A stretch of 64,000 bases of DNA from Cercis canadensis (taxonomy: Eukaryota; Streptophyta; Magnoliopsida; Fabales; Fabaceae), in the NCBI GenBank assembly GCA_003255065.1, contig QAOA01001042.1:1-64000 (forward strand), given 5' to 3'. The position numbers and the translations under genes are program-made. The number at the start of each line of letters is the position of its first letter. Position 1 is the first letter of the stretch. Below are positions 36,276 through 48,567 of this stretch, one piece after another. The notes under the pieces were generated by a model that saw nothing but the letters and a program-made list of their open reading frames with translations, did not search any database and had not been told where the DNA came from.

Positions 36276-39060
36276 AACATTTGCTAGTCCGCGAACAAAG
36301 AAAATCAATTCTTATTTAAGAATTCACTAAGAAATGTAAACTTTTCTTATTCTCCATACAGGCCTCAAAGAATTCAATTGACCACAACTTTTAGAAAACT
36401 TTCAAGATGACATGCATGTATCTAATTTCAACCAAAAGCTGCTCTCTTTGCCCTGGGATCCTGTGTGTGTGTGAAAGTAGCCTTGCTTACTATACTCTTT
36501 TTTTCTTAAATCAAGTTATGTAAACTCATAGCAGTGTTAGTCTCTACTTTAATTTCTTCGGAACACCATATGCTTGCTTTTCATGTCAATCTCCACTAAT
36601 GTAGGCTAAACAACATAGAGGATCAATAAGACTTTTGTTTGGTTTATAATGTGGTTAGGTGAAGGGTAAGATAAAAGACAACATAATGGCTTAGTTCACT
36701 CATCTTACATTTTCAGTTAGAGCACAATTCACGAGCTAACACTATTCTTTCTTTCATTTCTAACTCCCCCAAACTTATTTTCATCTCTGTTTTGATATCC
36801 ACCAACAAAACTTGTATTCACTTTGGGTTACTACATCTTGAACTTTGTGCTGTTATGGATTTTTTTTTATTGCACATTTCATTACTTGTACAGTAGGATT
36901 GTGACTCTTTGACTTTGGTGGTATATTGCATTGAATTTCTTTTTTATATCACTCATTCTTCTCAAAACTCTTAGCTCTAGATGCCCTTTTAACTGAATAG
37001 TGCTTTAAGTGAAAGGTATACAAAGAGATTCATCCAAAAGCTAAGGTTAATCAAGGTGACAAAGAGAAGGCTAACTTAAGCTCAACAAGGGTTGCTAGGG
37101 ATTTGATGAGCTGCCGAGGCTCCTCAAATTAGTTAAAGTTTAAGGTCGGTTACCCAAGCTACTTGTAGCATAAGGCAGCCCTAAGTCGAACCTAAGGATT
37201 GTTCTATTTAGTGAATCATATTAAGAACCATATCAACAGGGGGGTTTCGTTGTTCAAGTGTTTGACAGAAATTAATTGTAAGTGGTAAAGTTTTAGGGAA
37301 AACAACCAATCCAAGTCTTAACTGATTCTGATTTTAGTCCATCCTTGATTTCCAATGATCCATTCAATTATTAACCATGTTCTTGGCCTTTAAAACATAT
37401 CAAGAAGCCTCTCAATGTTCTATGGATGTCCACTGGTTAAGCAACCAGAATTCGGTTTTAACTAAGACTAAATGAATTAAGCAAACATTCAAGTCACCTA
37501 AGTCCATGATCCAGCCAAGGTAATTAATCCATCCAAAAGCTCAGAAACATTAATTAACAATACAATCCTCTTGTATCACATGCAAACAGAATATGAAAAT
37601 CCAAATTTGAATTAAGCAATTCAAATAGAATATTTCAGAGGATTGAAGAACTTGATTAACAACTAAATGAATAACAACAACACATAATCTCAAAACCAAT
37701 AATCAGAACAGCCAAAACATAGATTGATTTGATGAATTAGCCCTCCATGAACAAGAGAAGCCAAGTTCTTACAAAATATCTAAAGAGAAAACTTAAAGAC
37801 TAAGGAAAGTTCAAAAGCTGTCTAAAATATCTAAATGACTTGATATGAATTTCGGCTGCCCCTTTGTGCTGATATAGACCTCCAAAATTACATGCACACC
37901 CAAATTGCCCTTAGGGCACACTTGTTCCCATGGGCCTTAGCTTTAATTGGGCTTTGGTTTGGGCCCATTTGGACTTGTCATGAGGAAGTTAGGCCCATTT
38001 AAGTGCCAATAGGTGTCTGGAACCATCAGCCAACTTCCACCGCAAATAAGACCATCTTCAATATAAAATATGATGAACCGGTCTTCATAACAATTGAATC
38101 TCTTTCTGTTAGCTTTCCAATGGTACCATTTTAAAGTCCATATGACATCCAAAACTCAAGTTATGGCCCAAACACTGCATGTAGGTCAGGATCCTGCGAC
38201 AGCATGTCTTCTCTGGCTTCCAGGCTGCATATGACCTTCTGGACGTCCGAATTGGCTTTTAAGCCCTGAAATAAAGTTGTAGAAAATTCTCTCAGCTTTC
38301 CGACAAGGTATGACTCGGAATTTTTAGACATCCATAACTCAAGATATGCACGAAACACAGAGACAGCATAAAATGCTCAGTATTGCTGGAAATTGCAATT
38401 AGGCACAAATGGATCCAAGGTCATCAAATGAAGTCCAAGTCTACTCAATTCAGCCCAAAAGAGGTTTAAAAGACTAAGTATGAGGGATAAAGGGATTCAA
38501 TCATAATTCACAAGGTTTGCTAGAAAGGCCCAAATTGAACAATCATAGCCTAAATCATATCCTTTAAATTGTACAACCTAGAATTTCGCCTTGACTGACA
38601 ATCAAGCAAGTTCTAGTGTTCTTGAGACTTTAAAATAACTTGGTTCACATAATTGTCATTAAACAATGTCAAATTCAAGCAAGTAAAGCTTTGTGCTTCG
38701 TGATCCACAGAGATTCAGTCAAACAAGAGTAAGCTTTGTAGTTCTCAGACACACAAACATAGCATCTATCATTTTTCTAGAGTTGTGGTCAAAGGAAATT
38801 CAATTTTATCATTGACCTAAAGTTTTCAATTTTTTTTTTACAAAGATAACAAACAGGAAATAAAATCCCACACCCCCAAACTTAAGATAAAATATTGTCC
38901 CCAATGTTCGAAATAGGAAAAAGGGAGGGTGAATGAGACTTCCCTAAAGTAGCGATGGGTCATATGGCATGGTCGCCGTCTTCCTGCGAAGCTGGAGGTG
39001 TTGGATCTGATGGCATGGTAGGAATGGGCCTAGGGGTGAGTGCGCACTACCTTATCAACT
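36276..39060 (-). other. Noncoding 3' internal region of the Athila-type element
   Basis: No intact ORF. It contains two extra purine tracts (minus-strand AAGTTTGGGGG). A GC-richer stretch at about 37850-38640 contains an imperfect internal repeat: CCAAAACTCAAGTTATG near 38150 and CCATAACTCAAGATATG near 38331, each followed by a CACTGCATG- or CACAGAGAC-like phrase. That stretch may be an older insertion, but no termini were found. Confidence 0.5.
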
Positions 39061-39063
39061 GGT

Positions 39064-40260
39064 TCAGTGCATGGGTCTGTGACTGTATGAAATTGTCAAC
39101 CCGGTCCTGGAAAGCTTGCTGTTAAGTGAGAGTTCCCTGGATGGCAGCAAGTGTAGTGTGGATGCTGTGAATGTCCGCCTCGATCCTATCGAACCTCTGA
39201 ATGGCAGAAATGGGTTGGCGTTGCTGAAGAGGTTGTGAGGAACTGGCTGGCTCAGTGGAGGAAGATCTCCAAGTCTTGAAAGCATAAAGGATGCTGTCAT
39301 CGAGTGCTCGATGTGGAGAACAACGTTCTTCATCATCACCCTATTGAACTCTGGCATGTTTACAGAGTTCGGTGATCATCGATGGGTGAGCTAAACCGCC
39401 TGTGGTGGTGCCACGGATACTGTTAAGGATGTTAGCATTAATAATTCAGCCCACGTCAAGGGATAAATCAGCTACGATGGCATAGAGCAAGATGGTGCGC
39501 TCCAGGACCACGTCACTAAGATGAGTGACTGGAAGAAGTTTCGCCTAGAGGAAGTGTAGCCACACTTTTCCTACAATATCAAGTGTGTTCTGATGGAAGG
39601 AAAGGGGGCGGTCACCGGACATTTTCCAAACAGTGCCAGGTGGCAGAGATGGCGTGAAATCTTGTCCACATTGCACTCATCAGCCTCGACTAGTGCATGA
39701 TATGCATCGTCTTTGACGATGGGAACCTAGTAGAGGTGGTTGATTGTGGCACGGCTAAACGGGACAAGTTTTCCGCAGACAAAAACCTTGTCTTGGTCAC
39801 ACTTAGGGGCATTAGCATAAAATTCACATACCATAGCAACCACAGCAGCGTCAAGTTGTTTAACAAAATGCATCCAGCGTTGCTGCGCAATCTTCCGGTA
39901 AATACCGACATAATCACCAGTAGGAAAGAGCTGGATGCCCCGCTCTGGTACTATGGAGCGTCGAGCTACGGAAACTTGGTACCTTTGGAACGCCTCAGGA
40001 CTGACGAACCGATGTTTGTCAACAGTCTGCGGTGTCGAAAAGGTGGTCCCTCGGGTTGTCTTTTGCCTTTTTGTGGACATGGTTGTTGAGGACAAGCAGC
40101 TGTAAAACCTCCTTAAGCCCAATACGCTCCGTTTAAAATTTAAAAAAATTTGCGAGAAAAGGTTTAGGTGCCGCAACGCCCAATCTTGGGTCTTTGAAGC
40201 TTCACACTTTGAAGTATTGGGCGCCGCAGTGCCGCAACGCTGTGTCTCTGTCCTCTCCAT
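39064..40260 (-). pseudogene. Env-position ORF of the Athila-type element (plant transposon protein domain)
   Basis: The first 177 codons (40260 to 39727) are open and include VSPEAFQRYQ, KIAQQRWMHFVKQ, VAMVCEFYANA and VCGKLVPFSRATINHLY. These features belong to the 'putative plant transposon protein' domain found downstream of integrase in Athila-like elements. Similarity continues in broken frames to about 39064 (TVWKMSGDRPLSFHQNT, LLYAIVADLSLDVG). The role of this protein is unknown. Stops and frame changes make this copy non-functional. Confidence 0.6.
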
Positions 40261-40563
40261 CTTAACCCAAGATTCTAGGCGTCATAGCTCTTAATTCCAG
40301 CGCCGCAACGCTTGATCTCTACCCAAGCTCGCATATGTAGACACTTGCACACTTCACGGAGCACTAAAAGCATTTGTTCACCTAAAATGGAATTGGTACC
40401 TTGCAAGATAAGAGAGACAAAACATTTAACCACAACACTTAACGATCCTAAATTAAAAGAAACGAAACTTGACACAAAAAAAAACAAGGGTGTGCTAAAC
40501 ACTTGGGTTGCCTCCCAATTAATGCTAAATTTATAGCCTTTAGCTAGACTGTCTCAGAACAGA

Positions 40564-41673
40564 TCACTTGGGCTCATCAAGGGTAATGGAAGATTTGGGG
40601 AAATCTTTCACACCATCAATGTAGCTCTTGAGTCGCTGACCATTAACTTTAAACTTTCTGTCCAGACTTTGAATTTCCACAGCTCCATGTGGGAATACTT
40701 GAACCACAGTAAAAGGTCCCAACCATCTAGATCTTAATTTTTCAGGGAAAAGCCTCAAACGGGAGTTGAAAAGGAGGACTTGTTGACCAGGGGCAAAGTC
40801 ATGTTGTACAATATACTTGTCATGCCATTTCTTTGTCCGCTCTTTATAAAGCTTGGCATTTTCGTAAGCCCCCTGACGAAACTTGTCCATTTCATTCAGT
40901 TGAAGACATCGTTTTTCACCTGCAACTTGGAGATCAAAGTTGAGTTTTTTGGTGGCCCAGTAAGCGTGATGTTCTAACTCAACAGGCAAATGACAAGCCT
41001 TACCAAACACCAATCAGTATGGAGACATACCAATCGGTGTCTTAAAAGTCGTGCGATACGCCCAGAGTGCATCATCAAGTTTTTTGGACCAATCCTTTCT
41101 ATTGGCATTCATTGTCTTTTCTAGGATCCATTTCAGCTCCCTATTTGAAATCTCCACTTGACCACTTATTTGAGGATGATAAGGAGTGACTACCTTATGC
41201 TTGACCCCATACTTGGCCAATAAAGTCTCAAACTGCTTATTGTAGAAATGCTTCCCCCCATCACTGATAATTGCTCTCGGGGTTCTGAATCGAGTAAGAA
41301 TATTCTTTCGGAGGAAGTTCACCACCACCCGAGAATTATTTGTGGGTAATGCAGTAGCCTCAACCTATTTGGACACATAGTCAACCGCTACTAGGATGTA
41401 TTGGTTGTTGAAGGACGATGGGAAAGGCCCCATGAAATTGATGCCCCATACATCGAACAGTTCTACCTCTAAGATTGTGGTTAAAGACATCTCATGACGG
41501 TTAGAGATATGCCCCGTCCGTTGACATCTATCACAAGACGACACAAAGGCATGAGCATCCTTGAACAAAGTAGGCCAGTAAAATCCCGACTGAAGAACTT
41601 TGACAGCAGTGCGGTTTGCTCTAAAATGACCTCCATACTCGGAAGAATGGCAATGATGGAGAATGTGAGTCAT
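40564..41673 (-). pseudogene. Integrase region of the Athila-type element
   Basis: The order on the minus strand is: zinc-binding HHCC domain ([15 protein letters not shown] and SCDRCQRTG); catalytic core with the first Asp ([12 protein letters not shown]), the second ([10 protein letters not shown]) and the Glu ([11 protein letters not shown]), so the DDE residues are present; and a C-terminal domain (KWHDKYIVQHDFAPG, LRSRWLGPF). Stops split it into three pieces: one between the zinc/core start (ends 41365) and the rest, and TGA at 41014-41016. The enzyme would insert the DNA copy into the genome; this copy cannot be made whole without read-through. Confidence 0.85.
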
Positions 41674-42026
41674 TTCTGCTTAAGGAACACATTTTCTGAT
41701 AATTAGATCAGAGCAATGTTTGTATAGAAATGGATCATCCCAAAGATAGTGCTTCACATCAAAATAAAACTTCTTCTGCTGTTGACTACTTTGCTCCGGT
41801 GGAAGTGTCTTGGTTGCTAGAAAATTTGCAAAATCAGCAAACCAAACCAAGGAGACTGTCCAACTATGATACGATAGAGCTGCTCATCAGGGAATGCATC
41901 ATCAATTTGGGGAGTGGAAGGTGCCTGCTACTCATGTGGTTCTAACCTAGACAAGTGATCCGCCATCACATTCTCCTTGCCTTTTTTATCTCTAATTTCA
42001 AGGTCAAACTCCTAAAGTAGAAGTAC

Positions 42027-44042
42027 CTACTTAATGAGCCTGGGTTTTGCATCTTTCTTCTCAATCAGGTACTTGATAGCTGAGTGGTTAGTAAAGACTA
42101 TCGTCTTGGTGCCAATCAAGTATGGCCTGAACTTATCAAAAGTAAATACCACAGCCAATAGCTCTTTTTCAGTGGTGGCATAGTTTATTTGTGCAGGATT
42201 CAGAGTGTGACTCACATAGTAGATGGCATGAAAAATCTTATTTCGGCTTTGTCCCAAAATAGCCCCAATGGCAAAGTCACTGGCATCACACATCAACTCG
42301 AATGAAAGATTCCAATCTGAGGCGACGATAATAAGTGTGGAGATCAAGGCTTTCTTTAGAACCTCAAATGCCACTAAGCAATCTTCATCAAACAGGAAAT
42401 GAGCCTCCTTAAGAAGTAAATTACAAAGGGGTTTGGTGATCTTGGAGAAATCCTTAATAAACCGTCTGTAGAACCCAGCATGCCCCAGAAAACTTCGCAC
42501 TCCTTTGACCGAGTTAGGATGAGGTAATTTCTCAATTGTGGCAATCTTTGCCCTATCCACTTCAACACCCATAGCAGAAACTTTNCTGGGGCGACGATAA
42601 TAAGTGTGGAGATCAAGGCTTTCTTTAGAACCTCAAATGCCACTAAGCAATCTTCATCAAACAAGAAAGGAGCCTCCTTAAGAAGTAAATTACAAAGGGG
42701 TTTGGTGATCTTGGAGAAATCCTTAATAAACCGTCTATAGAACCCAGCATGCCCCAGAAAACTTCGCACTCCTTTGACCGAGTTAGGATGAGGTAATTTC
42801 TCAATTGTGGCAATCTTTGCCCTATCCACTTCAACACCCATAGCAGAAACTTTGTGGCCGAAAACTATACCTTCCGTCACCATGAAGTGACATTTTTCCC
42901 AGTTTAGCACCAAATTTGTTTCCTCACATCTTTGGATAACAGATGAGAGATTTACCAGGAAAGTGTCAAATGACTCTCCAAAGACCGAGAAGTCATCCAT
43001 GAAGACCTCAATGAAACGCTCAACCATGTCAGAAAATATAGCCATCATGCACCTCTGAAAAGTAGCCGGTGTGTTGCATAACCTAAAAGGCATGTGCCGA
43101 AAAGCGAAAGTACCATAGGGGCAGGTGAAGGTAGTCTTCTCTTGGTCTTCTAGTGCTATGGAAATCTGATTATAGTTAGAATATCCATCCAGGAAGCAAT
43201 AGTAAGGATGACCCGCTAGTCGATCGAGCATCTGATCGATAAAAGGAAGAGGAAAGTGGTCCTTTCGAGTGGCTTTGTTAAGCTTCCGGTAGTCAATACA
43301 TACTTGCCACCCTGTCACAGTTCTAGTGGGGATTAACTCATCCTTATCATTCTTGATCACAGTCATCCCACCTTTCTTGAGAACAACTTGCACAGGACTG
43401 ACTCAGGTGCTGTCGGAGATAGGACAGATAATCCGTGCATCCAGAAGCTTCAATACCTCTGCTTTCACTACCTCTTTCATGTTAGGGATCAATCGGCGTT
43501 GGTGCTCCACAGAAGGTCGGTAGTTGTCCTCCATCAAGATCTTGTTTCATGCACACAGAAGGACTTATACCTCTGATATCAGCAATGGACCACCCAATGG
43601 CAATCTTGTGCTCCCGAAGCACTCTCAGTAGCTTATCTTCTTGACTAGTCATCAAAGAGGCAAAAAGAATGATCGGCAGAGTAGATGAGTCCCCCAGAAA
43701 TCCATACTTCAAATGTCCAGGTAATAGCTTGAGCTCTAAAGTTGGTGGCTTTTGAATGGATGGCACTGGTCTGCAGGCCCCTTTCCCTAGCTCTTCAAAC
43801 AGATGACGGATAAAGATAAGAGCTGTGGCCTTAAGCTGACTCACACATATCCGAATCTCTGGGTCATCAAGATTAGAACTACCAAGCAAGCATGCCTCAA
43901 GTGGTTCTATAGAACTATTGGCTCGAACAAAATCTTTGGTACACTCATCAATGGTGTCAATTTTGAAGTAACTATCAGCATCAAGGGGGTGCTTCATGGT
44001 TTTGAAGACATTGAAGGCTACTTCTTCATCTTGTACCCTCAA
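42027..44042 (-). pseudogene. Reverse transcriptase/RNase H region of the Athila-type element
   Basis: The RT motifs are clear: WQVCIDYRKLNKATRKDHF, CFLDGYSNYNQI, GTFAFRHMPFRLCNTPATFQ and the catalytic VFMDDFSVFG. The family GYSGYNQ has Asn for Gly here, and the PFG of MPFGLCN is PFR. RNase H begins [12 protein letters not shown], then [10 protein letters not shown], then TNHSAIKYL, where the usual catalytic Asp of TDH is Asn. A stop precedes VSPVQVVLKKGG. The segment from protease end to RT (43482-44042) is open. The 268-bp segment 42317-42584 is written again at 42586-42853 around the N, so RT/RNase H is not truly duplicated. Confidence 0.85.
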
Positions 44043-44051
44043 AATTAATTG

Positions 44052-44936
44052 TCATTTTTGCACATCGATCAAAGTCCTCCCAATAGCTAAGAATGGTCGA
44101 CCAAGAATAATTGGGATTTCTTGGTCTTCCTCCATGTCTAGAACAATAAAATCAGTAGGGAAAATGAATTTGTCCACTTTGACTAGCACATCTTCGATGA
44201 TACCCCTGGGGTATTTAATGGACCGGTCGGCTAACTGCAATGAGACTGTAGTAGGCTTTGCTTCTCCAATACCCAATTTCCTGTAAACAGACAAAGGCAT
44301 CAAGTTAATACTAGCACCTAAATCACAAAGAGCTTTACCAAAGAAAGAATCATCAATAGTACAAGGTATAGTAAAACTCCCTGGATCTTTTAATTTAGGT
44401 GGTAGTTTCTTTTGAAGAATAATGCTACACTCCTCAGTAAGTGCAATGGTCTCAAAGTCTTCCAGCTTCCTCTTGTTAGACAATATATCCTTCATGAATT
44501 TTACATAATTGGGCATCTGTTCAAAAGTATCGGCAAATGGTATGTTGATGTGTAGCTTCTTAAACACTTCCAGAAACTTAGAGAATTGTGAGTTCAGCTT
44601 CTTCTTTTGTAATCTCTGAGGGAATGGTAGAGGTGGAACATAAGGGGAAGGATTGTCTGGGAATAATTTAGTTGTTTTCCCCATAGATGCCACTGGAGTC
44701 TCTACTGGAGCGATTCCCATCACCTCAAGCTCAATAAGCTTACAAGGAGTCTTCTCAGTAGTGTCAGAGGGCTCATCCAGAGTCTTACCACTATGAAGAG
44801 TAATGGCCTTGATGTGTTCTTTAAGATTCACTTTTGTATCACTTGGCAATGATCCCTGCTGTCTGCTAGTGAGCATGGTGGAGAGTTGCCCTACTTGAAC
44901 TTCCAGGTTACGTATGGAGGCATCGGTTCGAGCCAT
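44052..44936 (-). pseudogene. Gag C-terminus and aspartic protease of the Athila-type element
   Basis: A 294-codon open stretch. The first half is the Gag tail (LEVQVGQLSTMLTSRQQGSL, LHSGKTLDEP). The second half is the protease with DLGASINLMPLSVYRKLGI, where DLGA stands in the active-site DTGA position as is common in this lineage, and IPIILGRPFLAIGRTLID near the end. It is separated from upstream gag and downstream RT by stops. The protease would cleave the Gag-Pol polyprotein. Confidence 0.8.
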
Positions 44937-44939
44937 GAA

Positions 44940-45966
44940 CTAGCTTGTATTCACGGTTAACTGGGTTAGAGCATCCTCCAAAGAAACCTTGGCTGGCACA
45001 GGTGGTGGAGCAGAATTTTGGTTGTTCTTCCAAGAAAAGTTTGGATGATTCCTCCACCCCGGATTATAAGTGTTCTAATAAGGGTTATTCTGTCTATTCG
45101 AATTTCCCACATACTTGGCTTCCTCATCCTAAGATATAGAGAATGGATTTCCCACCTGGCAATCTGTACTGACATGAAGACCTCCACAATGGTCACAATT
45201 TTTAGGAGATGACTGGATGACATTTACATTCCGGATGATCAACTGCTTAGCTAGTGAGTCGATTTTGGCAGATAAAGGGGTAAAGGCGTCAACCTCATGA
45301 ACCCCTAGCACCTTTCGTGAAGTGGACCTCTTAGTAGGCCACTGATAGGCATTGGTAGTCATCTCTTCTAGCAATTCATTGGCAACCTCATACGTCTTCC
45401 TCATCAAAGATCCACCAGAAGCGGCATCAACTAAGGTCTTGGTGGAGTTCAGCAAACCATTATAAAATGTCTATAATTGCAACCAGTCAGGGAGTCCATG
45501 GTGGGGACATCGATGAAGCAACTCCTTGTACCTTTCCCAAGCCTCTTGAAGTGACTCATTCTCTAATTGATAAAATGTTGCAATGTCATTTCGGAGCTTG
45601 GCGGTCTTAGCTGGTGGGAAAAAGGGCCAAAATATCTCATGTGGTAATGGTCCCTGTTGGTAATGATTGAAGCCAAGCCTTGGCTTTATCCCGTAATGAG
45701 AAAGGAAATAGGCGGAGGCGAATAACATCATTACCAACCCCGTTTTGCTTGAAAGTATCGCATATCTCCACAAATCCGGAAATATGAGCATGAGGGTCTT
45801 CATTCACTAATCCACTGAACGAGGCTGACTGAACCATGTGGATTATAGTTGGTTTAATCTCAAAAGAGTTTGCTTCAATAGCTAGTCACCTTATACCCGA
45901 ATTGGTATCCGTGATGGAAGGTAAAGCATAATCACAGAGTGCCTTGGGAGGGTTTTCTTCTGCCAT
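44940..45966 (-). pseudogene. Gag region of the Athila-type element
   Basis: It starts with MAEENPPKAL at 45966 on the minus strand and continues through broken frames: [58 protein letters not shown] (with WERYKELLHRCPHHG after it), and the CDHCGGLHVSTDC knuckle-like region. These are standard features of plant Ty3 Gag. At least three frame interruptions are present. Confidence 0.8.
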
Positions 45967-46191
45967 TGTGTCTGTCACAGCTCGGGTAGACTCTTTTCTT
46001 GCCCTTCTATTCCTTCGACAAGTCTTTTCTATCTCTGAATCAAAAGGAAAGAGGGAGCTACCTCTAGATTTTCTCGTGCACTACGGAAACTCCTGCAAGT
46101 GACAGCAAATATGCACGTAAATAAATCTGTGAAAAACAAACAATTAGACTAAAATCAAGATCACTGAGTATCGATATTGATAGCAAAATAG

Positions 46192-46209
46192 TCCTCGGCA
46201 ACGGCGCCA
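46192..46209 (-). promoter_or_regulatory. Primer-binding site of the Athila-type element
   Basis: The minus strand reads TGGCGCCGTTGCCGAGGA, six bases inside the 5' LTR. It is close to the tRNA-Asp-type PBS used by Athila elements. Confidence 0.75.
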
Positions 46210-46215
46210 AAAACT

Positions 46216-47562
46216 TTTTGTGTAAAAACCTAACGCAAGTGTACGTTGTCATTTTTTAAGTAATAAGATGAATAAGATTTATCGTTCCCACAAGGAATAA
46301 TGTACCAACTTCCGAAAGAGGGTTAACCTTAACTTTATGTAATCAATCGATATGGAGAGATTTCAATGAAACAACTTAAAATAGAATAAAAATAAATAAA
46401 CCAGAAAAATAGCCAATTAAACCAAAAAAGATGATAGAATTAACAAGGGAAAAAAACCTAGGACTCCGATTTCACCTTAATTAATCCCAGTTTCCGTACA
46501 TCATGTCATTGATCTCAATTTATCTTCCAAATTGCTAATCAAGAATCCCTAATTCATCCACTAGCCTCTCCCAAGGTCTAGTGGAAATATCCTTAATTAC
46601 TAACCATGTACATTCCTATACGAGTTATAATAATTATAGATTCATTAGGTTCTATGGTTCTCTTAACTGATTACCTAAGCCATTGAGGTATATTCCTATC
46701 CTACATGGAACATAGGGCATTAATCTCAGTGAACTAAACACACAAATCTCCTTCCGGTCTTATTGTTATCAACTTGTCATCTAGATTAAGGGCCAGTCAA
46801 TTTAGAAGCATTAAGAGTAGAGATGAATGCTCAATTAACAAAGATAAATCTCAAATCTATTTCATAAGAACTTCAACCATTCATAATTTTGGCTACATCA
46901 TAGCCGTTGAGAAGAATTTAGTTCATCATAGAGGAAGAAAACCAAAAAAAGTAAAATCTAGACATGTTTCCAGGTTAAAAGAAGAAAAACTATGAGTTGA
47001 AGGTCGAATCCACTTCACGTCTCCTCCCTTCAATCTTGCTTTTGCCTCCTTTGTGCCTCTTTTTGTGTCTAAGAACGAGTCCCTCTAAAATCCTAAAATT
47101 GCCTATTTATACTTCTAAAGAAAAGCCCTAAAACTAAAGAAATAGAGTGACGTATAGCAATAATCCACGAACGGGCGCTGCGGCACTGAAACACTAGCTG
47201 AGATTCCCCATATTGCTGATGTGGGCACTGCGGCGCTGGGTAACTGGTGCTACGGCACTGAGTCTCTGTCTGAGACTGAGATTTTCCAGTACTTGGGCAT
47301 TGCGGCGCTGGATTTATGGCGCTACGGCGCTTGCTTGTTGTCCAAAGCATGCATCTTGATGCTCCAAGGGCTGCGGCGCTGGATTTCAAAGGCTACAGCG
47401 CTAGATTTTTGTCCAAATCCTCTTATACTTCACTCCTTCACTTTGGTCCATGAGCTCTACAATTTAACATAAAACTTACATTAAAGAGTCATTATTCCTC
47501 AAAAACCAACCAAATACTTTAGTAAAGGACACCTAAAGAGTGAGTCTAAAACTCACTGAACA
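46216..47562 (-). repeat. 5' LTR of the Athila-type element (right)
   Basis: It matches the left LTR along its length. The inner terminus has lost its canonical dinucleotide (TTTTGTG instead of TGTTGTG). TATAAATAG is on the minus strand at 47103-47111. It has about 92 bp more than the left LTR in the CTGCGGCGCTG zone (47170-47400), which looks like expansion of a short GC-rich repeat. Confidence 0.88.
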
Positions 47563-47835
47563 ATGCCTTAGAAATTTACAAAGATGTTATTGCACCTAGA
47601 AAACTTCTAGCGACAAGGATAATGACTAGAGTTACACTTGTGTTCTGAAAAAATTAGGAATATGAGGTTTGGTCTATTTCTTCTACAACTACAATGCATA
47701 AGGAATGTTAAAGGCACCCTCATTATTACGTGACACTTGTTATATGTGGTTAAATAGAATAATCTTCTTTCCAAAAAGACCATTCCCTCTGATTTAGTAT
47801 GCAATCAATAAGAAGCATGTTTTTCCATAAATACC

Positions 47836-48567
47836 ATGTGTTCTCTTCCTTTTGTGGTAGTTGTTGATTTAATTTCAGTGATATATTTTCTTCTAAACCT
47901 TTCTGGAATCGGTATGTTGAGTGTGGAAGAAATAAATTTTGATTCTATGTCTTTTGATGGATATGTAAAAGACTTCTCATGGATTTGTCTCAGAGATTTC
48001 AATGTGACTTCTTTATGCAAACAAAGGATCATAATAGACATTATAAATCTTTTTTTTTTGTGTGTGTGTATTTTCCACATATATTTGCTTATTAGATTGA
48101 TTAGAAGAAACTCAGCAAGTGTTAGCCATATAAAGGGGTTGGTTTCCACTGTTGTGTCAATCTGCTGTGCTCTTATTAGCATTGTGTATGTTAGCAATTG
48201 TTTGTGGAATCTCATAGTCGAAACTGATGACTTCAAGCACCTGAACTGGTTAGTTTACATTATCATAGGGCTAGTTTGGATTTCTTTAGCAGTTTCATTG
48301 CTTGTTCAAAAATCGAAATGGATAAAAGTTCTAACCTATGTTTGGTGGGTTTCTTCTTGCGTATTGGTTTCAGCTCACAATATAGAAAATCTGTTAAAAG
48401 AGCATAGAGTTCAAGCATTTGACATGGTCCAATGGCCTAGACACTTTTTACTTGTTTTCTATACCTTCAAAAACCTTGGTTACTTTGTTCTCCACCAAAA
48501 CCTAGATTCTCGTTTATCTGAGCCAAGCATTGACATTAATCAAGCATTGTTAGTAATCAACATTTGA
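47836..48567 (+). pseudogene. ABCC (MRP-type) transporter N-terminal TMD0 fragment
   Basis: An open frame of 243 codons that looks like the first membrane domain of plant ABCC transporters. FSWICLRDFNVTSLCKQRII leads into a helix, then VSTVVSICCALISIVY, LVWISLAVSLLVQKSKWIKV, VWWVSSCVLVSAHNIE and YFVLHQNLDSRLSEP, near where the family has EPLL. Five or six membrane helices are visible at about residues 5-27, 66-90, 102-125, 136-157, 163-182 and 206-221. The frame ends at INQALLVINI, before the first core membrane domain and both ATP-binding domains. Full proteins are about 1500 residues and export conjugates from cytosol to vacuole. This is an orphan N-terminus starting 270 bp after the Athila-type element. 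Confidence 0.75.

Larger units (their letters stand above)
35002..47567 (-). mobile_element. Full-length Athila-type Ty3 LTR retrotransposon, decayed
   Basis: The element spans 35007-47562 between target duplications ATGCC (35002-35006 and 47563-47567). It lies on the minus strand, so the 5' LTR is on the right. Order on the minus strand: LTR, PBS, gag, protease, RT/RNase H, integrase, an ORF in the env position, a noncoding stretch, polypurine tract, LTR. A PBS of TGGCGCCGTTGCC type, the pol order with integrase last, long LTRs and a large 3' internal region with a plant-transposon-protein-like ORF all fit the Athila lineage. All ORFs carry stops or frameshifts. A 268-bp false duplication at the N (42585) is an assembly artefact. 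Confidence 0.88.

Noticed and set aside
39697-40089. Plus-strand ORF of 130 codons
   Set aside because: It is antisense to the env-position ORF of the Athila-type element, which has the recognisable domain.
42374-42850. Apparent duplicated RT/RNase H domain in the Athila-type element
   Set aside because: The 268-bp repeat lies exactly on both sides of an N and is best explained as an unmerged contig overlap.
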